The notes: generated from the sequence alone by a model not told the origin. Shown: positions 1 to 6,520, counted from the stretch's first letter. The stretch: DNA of 6,520 nt from Acidimicrobiaceae bacterium (GCA_003152555.1 PMAL01000063.1:10408-16927), one strand, 5' to 3'. Numbers and translations: made by a program.

Positions 1-653
<653 letters not shown>

Positions 654-659
654 GTCCAT

Positions 660-665
660 TCCTTT
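660..665 (-). promoter_or_regulatory. Ribosome binding site of katG
   Basis: On the minus strand AAAGGA lies 6 bases before the ATG at 653. It decides between two in-frame ATG codons six bases apart (659 and 653), since it abuts the first one directly and could not serve it. Confidence 0.6.
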
Positions 666-742
666 GGTGTCATCGATGGTCTTGAGGACTTCAATTCCCA
701 ACGTGCGGGCCTTGATAGCCAACTTCAGATTTCGCCGCCATC

Positions 743-1582
743 TTAAACACGACTGCCAAGAACGGTACGGCGCCACTCTTCACTTTGACGTACCTGATTA
801 AACGTGAACACGTGTAGGCCCTCGACGTTGGCCTTCGGATCGCTCAGCGCGACGCCCGTTTTCTCGAGTAGCCGGCTCGGGTTATATCCGCCGGGTGCGC
901 CCATGCGCATGAACCACTCCGCGTGGCCCGACAGAAAGCGGGCTGACTCACTGACCCCGATTTTGGTCGCCATGTTGAGCAATTTCGTTCTCTCGACCGG
1001 CCCCGCCAGTCCAAAGTAGAGCGGCAGCGTCACCCCGCGAGCTCGTACGCGCTTGATCCAGTTCTTCACAACCGAGGGATCGAAACAGAGGTTGCTCACG
1101 ATATAGGTCGCATAGTGGCGCTTGTCCCACATTGCCTGAACCGTCACGTCGTCGTCGATGTTGGGATGACTCTGGGGATATCCGGTAATGCCGATGCGCG
1201 AAAACGGCCGTCCGAGCGCGTCGAGCTGCACGAGCAGCGCGAGCGCGCTGTCAAAGCGGCCGGCGGGCGGGTCAGCGTCACCGGCCGGCACAAAAATATC
1301 TTCAATGCCCGACTCGCGTAGCCGCGCCACGATGTCTTGCACGTGGACGTTGTCGACGACCAGTCGCGCCGAGATGTGCGGCACCACCGAGTAGCCGTGC
1401 TGGCGGAACTTTTCGGCGAGCGAAATCGTGGCGTCGAGTCCCTTGGTTGGTGATGCGGTCACCGTCAGCGTGACCTCGCGCGGCACCGATGCTAAGACAG
1501 CCTCTTCAATCGAGTCCGTCGGGATGACCTCGAAACGAGAATTGGCGACCAGTTTTCCGGCCGCCTTGAGGCCCGCACTCAC
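743..1582 (-). CDS. Divergent MetF-like 5,10-methylenetetrahydrofolate reductase
   Basis: A 279-residue protein of the FAD-dependent MetF fold, which interconverts 5,10-methylene-H4F and 5-methyl-H4F. Recognisable family blocks in order are: N-terminal FEVIP with Glu18 where MetF has its conserved Glu; VTASPTKGLDAT (about 41-52); VVPHISAR (67-73); and a GIEDIFVPAGDAD block (92-104) with Asp102 at the place of the MetF catalytic Asp. GYPQSHP (134-140), SNLCFD (163-168), LPLYFGLAGP (186-195) and HVFTFN (257-262) follow. It is clearly divergent from housekeeping MetF. The start is GTG at 1582, overlapping the DUF1638 stop as GTGA, with AAGAGG at 1595-1590 seven bases upstream. In this operon I infer that it processes methyl-H4F made by the methyltransferase, perhaps in the oxidative direction; ordinary methyl-H4F synthesis for methionine is the alternative. 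It ends in TAA with no obvious terminator after it. Confidence 0.85.
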   Translation of the reverse strand: MSAGLKAAGKLVANSRFEVIPTDSIEEAVLASVPREVTLTVTASPTKGLDATISLAEKFRQHGYSVVPHISARLVVDNVHVQDIVARLRESGIEDIFVPAGDADPPAGRFDSALALLVQLDALGRPFSRIGITGYPQSHPNIDDDVTVQAMWDKRHYATYIVSNLCFDPSVVKNWIKRVRARGVTLPLYFGLAGPVERTKLLNMATKIGVSESARFLSGHAEWFMRMGAPGGYNPSRLLEKTGVALSDPKANVEGLHVFTFNQVRQSEEWRRTVLGSRV

Positions 1583-2211
1583 GATGACACCTCTTCAGTG
1601 TCGTCCGCACCCGGTCCCACGAGCTGCGCGTTGTTGATGAGTTCTTCCAATTCTCTCTCGAGCGACCCGGTACCGACGTGGCGGATTGTAAGCGGCAGTG
1701 CGAACATCTGAGCGATTCTCATTGCTTCTCGTTCTGTCTCGTCGCTGTGGTCCTGGGCTAACCACACCACTCGGCGGTAATTGGCGAAGTAGTCGGGCCA
1801 CAGTTCGGGGTGCTTGTCGAGTCCGAGTTCGCGCAACACCGTACGCCGAAAGCTCTGCACCAGGAAGTCTGTGAGCACGTACGTACCCGGTTCATCGTCG
1901 AACAGTTGTTGCATCTGCTGGGCTCCCGCGAAGACGTCATAACAGTGAAGCCCGCGCAGGCGACCCAGGTGGAGTCGTGCACACACATCATCCAGCGCGC
2001 CGTACGTCCCACAATCGGCGTAGGCCAGTACCACCGCCGTGCCACGAGATTGCAGTGTGCTCGCCAGGCGTTCAGCCCTCGGCGCAATCAAATGCGGACG
2101 ATTGTGCAGCAACGCCGGCATGAGGTGTATTTCGACGTCCCATTCGCGCCGATCGACGATCTCGCGCAGTGGTGGTCCCAGCGCGCCGCAGGCAATGATG
2201 GCGGTCGTCAC
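1579..2211 (-). CDS. DUF1638 family protein of the corrinoid methyl-transfer operon
   Basis: A 210-residue soluble protein with no signal peptide or membrane segment. I recognise DUF1638 by its conserved blocks: IIACGALG at the N-terminus (Cys8), MPALLHNRP (31-39, His36), LAYADCGTYGALDD (62-75, Cys67), LHCYDVFAG (88-96, Cys90), and GTYVLTDFLVQSF (109-121). The family often sits beside corrinoid methyltransferase genes in archaea and bacteria, but its biochemical role is not established to my knowledge. Three spaced cysteines and a histidine in the conserved blocks could bind a metal or cofactor; this is inference. The frame stays open back to 2379, but that part overlaps the activator gene and reads as low-complexity Arg/Ser/Trp shadow. 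I therefore place the start at the GTG at 2211, seven bases after the activator stop. No clear Shine-Dalgarno precedes it, so translation is probably coupled. It ends in a GTGA overlap with the MetF-like gene. Confidence 0.82.
   Translation of the reverse strand: MTTAIIACGALGPPLREIVDRREWDVEIHLMPALLHNRPHLIAPRAERLASTLQSRGTAVVLAYADCGTYGALDDVCARLHLGRLRGLHCYDVFAGAQQMQQLFDDEPGTYVLTDFLVQSFRRTVLRELGLDKHPELWPDYFANYRRVVWLAQDHSDETEREAMRIAQMFALPLTIRHVGTGSLERELEELINNAQLVGPGADDTEEVSS
1590..1595 (-). promoter_or_regulatory. Ribosome binding site of the MetF-like gene
   Basis: Minus-strand AAGAGG stands 7 bases before the GTG at 1582, inside the last codons of the DUF1638 gene. It supports the GTG start and the GTGA overlap. 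Confidence 0.6.
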
Positions 2212-2218
2212 GTCGTTC

Positions 2219-4141
2219 TCAGTCCGGGAACGCCAGCTGATCGACGAACCGATCGTTGAAATCCGGCCGGTCGGACAGCTCAACGTACTCCACCTCGTCG
2301 AGCAGCGCCATGGCGCCGGCACGCTCGCGCAAACTGAGCAGCGCCATCTTGGCGCCCTCGCCCGCGACGTTGCCGGCACTCACTATTCGCAGTACCGGCA
2401 ACTTGGGCACGAGTCCGATTCGCACGGCACTCGCGGGAGAGAGATAGCTACCAAACGATCCGGCGAGCAGCACTTGCTGCAGGTCCTCGGTCTTCAGTCC
2501 GGCCTCCTCGAACAGGATCTGCCATCCGGTCGCGATGGCCGCCTTGGCGAACTGCAACTCTCGCACGTCGCGTTGGGAAAGATAAATCGACTCGGCCACG
2601 TCACCGACATCGCCGCGCCAGTGCAACACAAAGACACGTTCCTTGCCCAACTGGGTGAGCCGGTTTCCGATGCCCGGCGCCAGTTCGATAGCCCGATCGT
2701 CGTCAACGAAGCGTCCCGAGGGGTCGAGCAGTTTTAATTGCACCAGTTCGGCCACCGCATCGACGAGACCCGACCCGCACAGGCCCATCGGTTCCGCGTC
2801 ATCAATGACACCCAGGGACACGTCGTCGACGCTCAACTTCACTACCTCAATGGCGCCCGCGGCGGCACGCATGCCACAGCGGATCGCCGCGCCCTCAAAG
2901 GCCGGACCGGCCGGCGCGGCCGTGGCGAGCAGGCGGTCACTATTGCCCAACACCAATTCGCAGTTGGTGCCGATGTCCAAGAAGAGTCGCATTCGCGAGT
3001 CACGGTCCATGCCCGATGCCAGCAGTCCGGCCACGATGTCGCCGCCCACGTAGGCGCCAAAGGAGGGAAACATCACCGCTCTAGCGCGTTCATGGACCCG
3101 CACACCCACGTCAGCGGCGAGGACTTCGGGAAAGAGTTTGGTCGACATGATGAAGGGTGCGACACCGAGGGGCTCTGGGTCAATGCCGAGTGCGATGTGG
3201 GTCATCGTGGCGTTGCCGGCAATGGCAACTTCGTAGACCTCGCTTGGCAGTACGCCACCCTCTTCACACACACCGTGAGCCAGTTCGTCCAAGGCGCCGT
3301 GCGCGAGCTCGGTCAGTTTTTCCAGCTTGTTGCGGTCCATCATGATCGCGCTGATCCGAGTAATCACGTCCGCCCCGAACGGTTGCTGCTTGTTGAGCAT
3401 CGACTGGACCGCGACGGGCATGCCCGTGTTCAGGTTGAGCAATGTCGCCACTACCGTCGTGGTGCCCAGGTCAAAGGCAATGCCAAAAATTCGCTCCGTG
3501 GTGTCGCCGGGCTCCACATCAATGAGCACGTCGTCGACGATGACCGCCGTTACGTGAAAGTCATTGGCTCGTAAGGTCCGGCCCAAGCTGCGCAGCACGT
3601 GCAGCTCGGCTCGCAGTTCGAGGTCGTCGAGCATCGCGAAGAGCCGTTCTAAATCGGTGCGCTGGTCGATGAGCGATGGCTCGGTCATTTCGACGTAGCG
3701 CTTCTGCACCGCGGGACGAAGGATGACTTTGCGACCCACGCCGACGGTCGCCGCCTTGGGTCGCGTCACTAATTCGGGCACCTCAACGCGCAGGTCGCTC
3801 GACACTTCGACGCGACAGGCCAGTCGCCAGCCCGAGCGGAGCTCCTCGGTTGAAAAGGCGCGCGTATCGAGATTCGTGATCGGCGCAACGCCGTCGAGTA
3901 CCTGGACCTTGCACTTGCGACACGTGCCGTGGCCGCCGCACGTTGAGTCAATGGCGATCCCGTTCCAGCTGGCCGCGTCAAAGAGCATGACGCCCGGGGG
4001 TACGCGGACCTTGCGCGCCGACGGCTCGAAGAGCAGGTCGAAGCGACCGCGACCATCGTGGGTCGCGTCGCTGCCAACTAGTTTCACGCCATCACCTTGC
4101 GCGTCGTCGCGAGCGACCTGCGTCGCGCCCAGGTTTGTCAT
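2219..4141 (-). CDS. Corrinoid reductive activator (RACo/RamA-like), [2Fe-2S] plus ASKHA ATPase
   Basis: A 640-residue ATP-dependent activator that returns inactive Co(II) corrinoid to the Co(I) state needed for methyl transfer. The N-terminal plant-type [2Fe-2S] domain (about 34-123) carries Cys68, Cys74 and Cys77 (CGGHGTCRKC) and Cys109 (LACRVEV). A linker (about 124-215) leads to the ASKHA body, with phosphate-binding FDLGTTTVVATLLNL (223-237), AIAGNATMTHIALG (307-319), MFPSFGAYVGGD (357-368), LDIGTNCELVLGN (388-400), PMGLCGSGLVD (451-461) and LLAGSFGSYL (558-567). This is the RACo/DUF4445 architecture, at the usual length for the family. The first 32 residues, before the ferredoxin fold, form a polar extension of unknown role. 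The ATG at 4141 overlaps the methyltransferase stop as ATGA; the longer in-frame start at 4195 would bury 18 codons in that gene and is rejected. Electron donor genes are not in the window. Confidence 0.93.
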   Translation of the reverse strand: MTNLGATQVARDDAQGDGVKLVGSDATHDGRGRFDLLFEPSARKVRVPPGVMLFDAASWNGIAIDSTCGGHGTCRKCKVQVLDGVAPITNLDTRAFSTEELRSGWRLACRVEVSSDLRVEVPELVTRPKAATVGVGRKVILRPAVQKRYVEMTEPSLIDQRTDLERLFAMLDDLELRAELHVLRSLGRTLRANDFHVTAVIVDDVLIDVEPGDTTERIFGIAFDLGTTTVVATLLNLNTGMPVAVQSMLNKQQPFGADVITRISAIMMDRNKLEKLTELAHGALDELAHGVCEEGGVLPSEVYEVAIAGNATMTHIALGIDPEPLGVAPFIMSTKLFPEVLAADVGVRVHERARAVMFPSFGAYVGGDIVAGLLASGMDRDSRMRLFLDIGTNCELVLGNSDRLLATAAPAGPAFEGAAIRCGMRAAAGAIEVVKLSVDDVSLGVIDDAEPMGLCGSGLVDAVAELVQLKLLDPSGRFVDDDRAIELAPGIGNRLTQLGKERVFVLHWRGDVGDVAESIYLSQRDVRELQFAKAAIATGWQILFEEAGLKTEDLQQVLLAGSFGSYLSPASAVRIGLVPKLPVLRIVSAGNVAGEGAKMALLSLRERAGAMALLDEVEYVELSDRPDFNDRFVDQLAFPD

Positions 4142-5001
4142 GCACTCTCGGCGGCCTGTCGTGCGCGGTGCGACGCGATCCACGACGCCCCCCACTCGTC
4201 ACGATTCAGCAAAAGGTCCGTGGCCTTCATGGCGCGCACCAATTGCGCGCCGCGCGCGTCCATGATGGCGCTGGTGAGCCCCGACCTCATGGCCATTGGC
4301 AAGAACGACGAAACTATCGTTTCGCGATCGGGCATTCCGAAGGAAACGTTCGACGCCCCGAGTGTCATGTTGAGACCAAACTCGTCGTGAATCATCCTGA
4401 TCGTGTCGAGCGTGCGCACCACCAGCGAGGTGTCGGCGCCGATCGGCATCGCGAGCGGGTCAATGAGGATGTCCTCCATGGCAATGCCGTAGTTGTTGGT
4501 CGCCACGTCGATGATCTTTCGCGTCAGTTCCACGCGACGTTCCGGTTCGAGCGGTATCTCGAATTCGTCGTTCGGCAACGCAATGATCGCGGCCCCGAAG
4601 CGCTTCACGAGCGGCAGGATTGCTTCCATGCGGTCGTCTTCGGCGGTGACCGAATTGACGAGCGCCTTGCCCTGATAGGTGGACAGTCCCGCTTCGAGTG
4701 CCTCGATGACGGATGAGTCAATGCACAGCGGCACGTCGCTGATGCTCTGGATGAGGGTCACGGCCTCAACCATCAGCGCCACCTCATCGGCCAGTGGTAC
4801 GCCCATGTTCACGTCGAGCACCATGGCGCCGCCCGCCAACTGCTGGGCTACGTCCACGTGAATGCGCGAGAGGTCATTGGCCCGCAACTGCTCTTGGAAG
4901 ATCTTTCGTCCGGTGGGGTTGATTCGCTCACCGATAATGCAGAACGGTTGGTCGTGACCGATCACCACTTCGCGAGAAGCAGAGCGCAATATGGTGTGCA
5001 C
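4138..5001 (-). CDS. Methyltetrahydrofolate:corrinoid methyltransferase, DHPS fold (MtrH/AcsE/MetH-like)
   Basis: A 287-residue cytoplasmic TIM-barrel protein that moves a methyl group between a corrinoid protein and a tetrahydrofolate-type carrier. Pterin-binding family blocks are IIGERINPTGRK (22-33), GGAMVLDVNMGVP (57-69), PLCIDSSVIEALEAGL (91-106), LVNSVTAEDDR (114-124), DPLAMPIGAD (181-190) and LGASNVSFGMPDR (214-226). Asn218 lies where AcsE-type enzymes have the Asn that assists methyl-H4F activation. It is not a folate-synthesis DHPS, because the corrinoid carrier and activator flank it and the LGASNVSFG motif is typical of methyltransferases. I infer direction corrinoid to H4F, though the reverse is chemically possible. 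The GTG at 5001 lies 22 bases past the corrinoid gene's last base, in the same frame. Its only SD-like bases (TAGG) are inside a stem-loop, implying coupling to upstream translation. It overlaps the activator gene by ATGA. Confidence 0.92.
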   Translation of the reverse strand: MHTILRSASREVVIGHDQPFCIIGERINPTGRKIFQEQLRANDLSRIHVDVAQQLAGGAMVLDVNMGVPLADEVALMVEAVTLIQSISDVPLCIDSSVIEALEAGLSTYQGKALVNSVTAEDDRMEAILPLVKRFGAAIIALPNDEFEIPLEPERRVELTRKIIDVATNNYGIAMEDILIDPLAMPIGADTSLVVRTLDTIRMIHDEFGLNMTLGASNVSFGMPDRETIVSSFLPMAMRSGLTSAIMDARGAQLVRAMKATDLLLNRDEWGASWIASHRARQAAESA

Positions 5002-5037
5002 GCGAGCTGGCCTAGACGACCACTAGGCCAATACGCG
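5001..5037 (-). promoter_or_regulatory. Stem-loop at the corrinoid protein/methyltransferase junction
   Basis: On the minus strand, TGGCCTAG (5030-5023) and CTAGGCCA (5015-5008) form a perfect 8-bp stem around a 7-base loop. A second self-complementary pair, CGCG at 5037-5034 and 5004-5001, can extend it beyond a 3x3 internal loop. The 5' arm contains the corrinoid gene's UAG stop. The 3' arm contains the TAGG that is the only SD-like sequence for the next gene, and the outer arm takes in the G of its GTG start. No U-tract follows, so it is not a standard terminator. A ribosome reaching the UAG would melt the stem, which fits translational coupling. The perfect inverted repeat is seen; the function is inferred. 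Confidence 0.6.
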
Positions 5038-5688
5038 GGCGCGTTTGCGCATCAGGAGGTCTTTGGCCAACTTCACCGCGGCCGACGCGTCCGACGCGTA
5101 ACCGTCGGCCCCCACCGCGTCGGCGTACTCCTGGGTCACCGGCGCGCCGCCGACCATCACGATCACCTGGTCGCGCAGGCCGGCCTTCTGCAGCGCGTTG
5201 ATGTTGGCCTTGAACATCGGCATCGTCGTGGTCAAAAAGGCCGAGAAACCGACGATGTCCGGCTGATGCTCGCGCACTGCTTCCACGAACCTCTCCGGGG
5301 CAACCTGCACGCCGAGGTCGATGACGTGGAACCCGGCGCCCTCGAGCATGATGTTCACGAGATTCTTCCCGATGTCGTGTACGTCGCCCTTGACCGTTCC
5401 CATCACGAATTTGCCGACGGGCTCGACGCCGGTCTCGGCGAGCAGCGGACGCAGCAGGTCCAGGGCCCCCGCCATCGCGCGCCCCGCGATGAGCATTTCG
5501 GGCACAAAGAAATCACCGCGTTCAAATCGGGCGCCCACTTCTTCGAGCGAGGGAATGAGCGCGTCGAACAACAACGTCTCGGGGTCCAGCCCCATGTCCA
5601 GACCGGCTCGGGTGAGCTCCAACACCGCGGGGGCGTTGCCCACGAGCGTGGAGTCGTACATCTCCTTGAGCAGTTCGTCTCGATTCAC
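5023..5688 (-). CDS. Corrinoid (cobalamin-binding) methyl carrier protein, MtbC/MttC/MetH-module type
   Basis: A 221-residue soluble shuttle that carries the methyl group on its cobalt between methyltransferases. Residues 1-85 form the four-helix cap domain (FDALIPSLEEVGARFERGDFF, then VPEMLIAGRAM). Residues about 92-215 are the Rossmann-like B12 domain. It has the lower-ligand motif GDVHDIGKNLV (101-111), with Asp102, His104 and Gly107 of DxHxxG, then VGFSAFLTTTMP (146-157) and VMVGGAPVT (178-186). Length and domain order match the free-standing corrinoid proteins of methylamine, betaine and methoxy-aromatic systems; the methylated substrate cannot be told from it. The GTG at 5688 overlaps the IclR stop as GTGA and has AGAAGG at 5700-5695 six bases upstream. 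It ends with the only UAG stop in the operon, in frame with the methyltransferase start seven codons later. Confidence 0.94.
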   Translation of the reverse strand: MNRDELLKEMYDSTLVGNAPAVLELTRAGLDMGLDPETLLFDALIPSLEEVGARFERGDFFVPEMLIAGRAMAGALDLLRPLLAETGVEPVGKFVMGTVKGDVHDIGKNLVNIMLEGAGFHVIDLGVQVAPERFVEAVREHQPDIVGFSAFLTTTMPMFKANINALQKAGLRDQVIVMVGGAPVTQEYADAVGADGYASDASAAVKLAKDLLMRKRARVLA

Positions 5689-6452
5689 GCGGCACCTTCT
5701 TTCTGTTGTTGATAGCCAAGCAGGGCGGAGAGGGCGTTGGCTTCACGCACGCACTGCTCCGCCACTTCGTTGCTTTTCGACGCATTAAAGCGCGTCGAAG
5801 GACCCGAGACCGAAATCGCAGCGATCACTGTCCCTTCCCGGCGCCGCACGGCAGCGGCGAGCGCCGAGAGACCCACCTCAAGTTCCTCATTGGTCACGGC
5901 GTACCCACGACGGCGCACTTCGGCTAACTCTTCTTCCAGCCGGGTACGCACGGTGATGGTCTTAGGTGTGAGGCGTTCCAATCGTCCCGCAGGCAGTACC
6001 GCGGCGTCCGTAGCGAGGAATACCTTGCCCAGGGCCGTGCAGTGCATCGGCACGCGGCGCCCGAGCCAGTTAGTGCCACCCAGTACGTAGCGACTGTCGA
6101 CCTGGGCAATCTGTTCGACCATGCCGTTTCTCACGACGCCGAGATTGATTGTTTCGCGGCTGAATTCACCGAGACGCTCTAGGAACGGCAAGGCCAGCGC
6201 CACGAGGTCGGTCTCCGCGTTGCCGCGCAGCGCGTACTTCACGAAGGCCTCGCCAGGGCTGAAGGCACCGCCGCGTTCGCGGCGAAGAAGCCCATTGCGT
6301 TCGAGCGCCGAGAGGATGCGCGACGTGGTGCTCTTGGCCAGTCCCGTGGTCGCCGCCAGTTCACTGAAAGTCACCGAGTCGTTCGCTTCCACCACCTGCA
6401 GCAGCAGGATGGCGGCACGGTCAATGGCTTGGGATCCCGACGGTCTGGTCAT
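5685..6452 (-). CDS. IclR-family transcriptional regulator, first gene of the operon
   Basis: A 255-residue DNA-binding regulator. The N-terminal winged helix-turn-helix spans about residues 8-68 (SQAIDRAAILLLQVV, then VTFSELAATTGLAKSTTSRILSAL and the wing LLRRERGGAFSPG). The C-terminal ligand-binding domain shows the family's GRRVPMHCTALGKVFLA (131-147), RRRGYAVTNEELEVGLSALAA (180-200) and VIAAISVSGPSTRF (209-222). It presumably senses a substrate or intermediate of the methyl pathway; the ligand is unknown. I chose the ATG at 6452. A GTG at 6476 in the same frame adds eight residues, but the predicted transcription start (near 6473) falls within that codon and no SD precedes it. Two more in-frame GTGs (6467, 6461) are possible. 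The gene's stop overlaps the corrinoid gene (GTGA), so regulator and pathway are cotranscribed and autoregulation is likely. Confidence 0.92.
   Translation of the reverse strand: MTRPSGSQAIDRAAILLLQVVEANDSVTFSELAATTGLAKSTTSRILSALERNGLLRRERGGAFSPGEAFVKYALRGNAETDLVALALPFLERLGEFSRETINLGVVRNGMVEQIAQVDSRYVLGGTNWLGRRVPMHCTALGKVFLATDAAVLPAGRLERLTPKTITVRTRLEEELAEVRRRGYAVTNEELEVGLSALAAAVRRREGTVIAAISVSGPSTRFNASKSNEVAEQCVREANALSALLGYQQQKEGAA
5695..5700 (-). promoter_or_regulatory. Ribosome binding site of the corrinoid protein gene
   Basis: Minus-strand AGAAGG is 6 bases before the GTG at 5688 and lies within the last codons of the regulator gene. It supports the GTGA overlap start. Confidence 0.6.
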
Positions 6453-6479
6453 GGCACTCACTTGCACTCGTTCCACACT

Positions 6480-6491
6480 ACAATACGTTGT
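6480..6491. promoter_or_regulatory. Candidate operator palindrome over the -10 box
   Basis: ACAATACGTTGT is an inverted repeat (ACAA, 4-base centre, TTGT) with outer matching A/T positions. It overlaps the predicted -10 hexamer of the regulator-first operon, which would suit repression by the IclR product. The heptamer CTACAAT also occurs twice, 15 bases apart (6478-6484 and 6493-6499). The half-sites are short, so chance is possible. Confidence 0.35.
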
Positions 6492-6508
6492 TCTACAATG
6501 TGAATCAA
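6480..6508 (-). promoter_or_regulatory. Candidate sigma70-type promoter of the operon
   Basis: On the minus strand TTGATT (6508-6503, 4 of 6 to the -35 consensus) is followed after exactly 17 bases by TATTGT (6485-6480, 4 of 6 to the -10 consensus). The +1 would fall near 6473, about 20 bases before the ATG at 6452. The block sits in the AT-rich stretch at the right edge of the window. Both boxes are imperfect, so the call rests mainly on spacing and position. Confidence 0.45.
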
Positions 6509-6520
6509 AAATATCCCCGC

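Noticed and set aside
654..742. Terminator or independent katG promoter in the gap after the MetF-like gene
   Set aside because: I found no stable stem-loop with a U-tract and no convincingly spaced -35/-10 pair, so neither is annotated.
2900..2912. GC-rich inverted repeat GGCCGG-A-CCGGCC
   Set aside because: It sits inside the conserved APAGPAFEG segment of the activator and is explained by Gly/Pro/Ala codons; no intergenic position or U-tract.
2738..3574. Long plus-strand open frame (278 codons) opposite the corrinoid activator gene
   Set aside because: It lies wholly antisense to a strongly supported gene, its product is His/Arg/Gln-rich without recognisable domains, and it results from codon bias on the other strand.
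4139..4195. Upstream in-frame start of the activator gene at 4195
   Set aside because: It would overlap the methyltransferase gene by 58 bases, and the ATG at 4141 gives the ATGA overlap used in this kind of operon.
5082..5099. Tandem 9-base repeat CCGACGCGT x2
   Set aside because: It falls in the YASDASAAV segment of the corrinoid protein, where the family normally has a similar Ala-rich sequence, so it follows from coding.
4858..5712. Long plus-strand open frame (284 codons) opposite the corrinoid protein and methyltransferase start
   Set aside because: It is an antisense shadow of two well-supported genes, rich in His, Arg and Val, with no family resemblance.

Overview
The window looks like bacterial chromosome of moderately high G+C, probably from an actinobacterium. 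An Acidimicrobiia-type lineage is my guess, based on gene content, frequent GTG starts (five of six operon genes carry or could carry one) and tight 4-base gene overlaps. The sequence alone does not fix the taxon. Every supported gene lies on the minus strand, so transcription reads from right to left. No RNA gene, insertion sequence or CRISPR array is visible, and no stretch above 300 bases lacks a gene.

Layout in the direction of transcription. Positions 6520-6453 hold a candidate promoter whose -10 box overlaps a short palindrome. An IclR-family regulator follows (6452-5685). Next come a corrinoid (vitamin B12) carrier protein (5688-5023), a methyltetrahydrofolate:corrinoid methyltransferase-type protein of the dihydropteroate-synthase fold (5001-4138), and a corrinoid reductive activator with an N-terminal [2Fe-2S] domain and an ASKHA-type ATPase body (4141-2219). 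A DUF1638 protein (2211-1579) and a divergent MetF-like 5,10-methylenetetrahydrofolate reductase (1582-743) complete the set. The genes overlap by 4 bases (GTGA or ATGA) or are 7-21 bases apart, so they almost certainly form one operon. After an 89-base gap, the first 217 codons of catalase-peroxidase katG (653 to the left edge) run out of the window.

Inferred joint role: a methyl group is loaded onto the corrinoid protein by a substrate-specific methyltransferase that is not present here. The DHPS-type methyltransferase moves it to tetrahydrofolate, the activator rescues corrinoid oxidised to Co(II), and the MetF-like enzyme links methyl-H4F to methylene-H4F for oxidation or assimilation. 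DUF1638 has no established function that I can name, but its place inside the operon ties it to this chemistry. The substrate cannot be read from the window.

The most unusual local structure is at the corrinoid protein/methyltransferase junction. The two reading frames are in the same phase, separated by a single UAG and seven further sense codons. A perfect 8-bp stem-loop covers that UAG on one arm and the weak ribosome-binding region of the next gene on the other.
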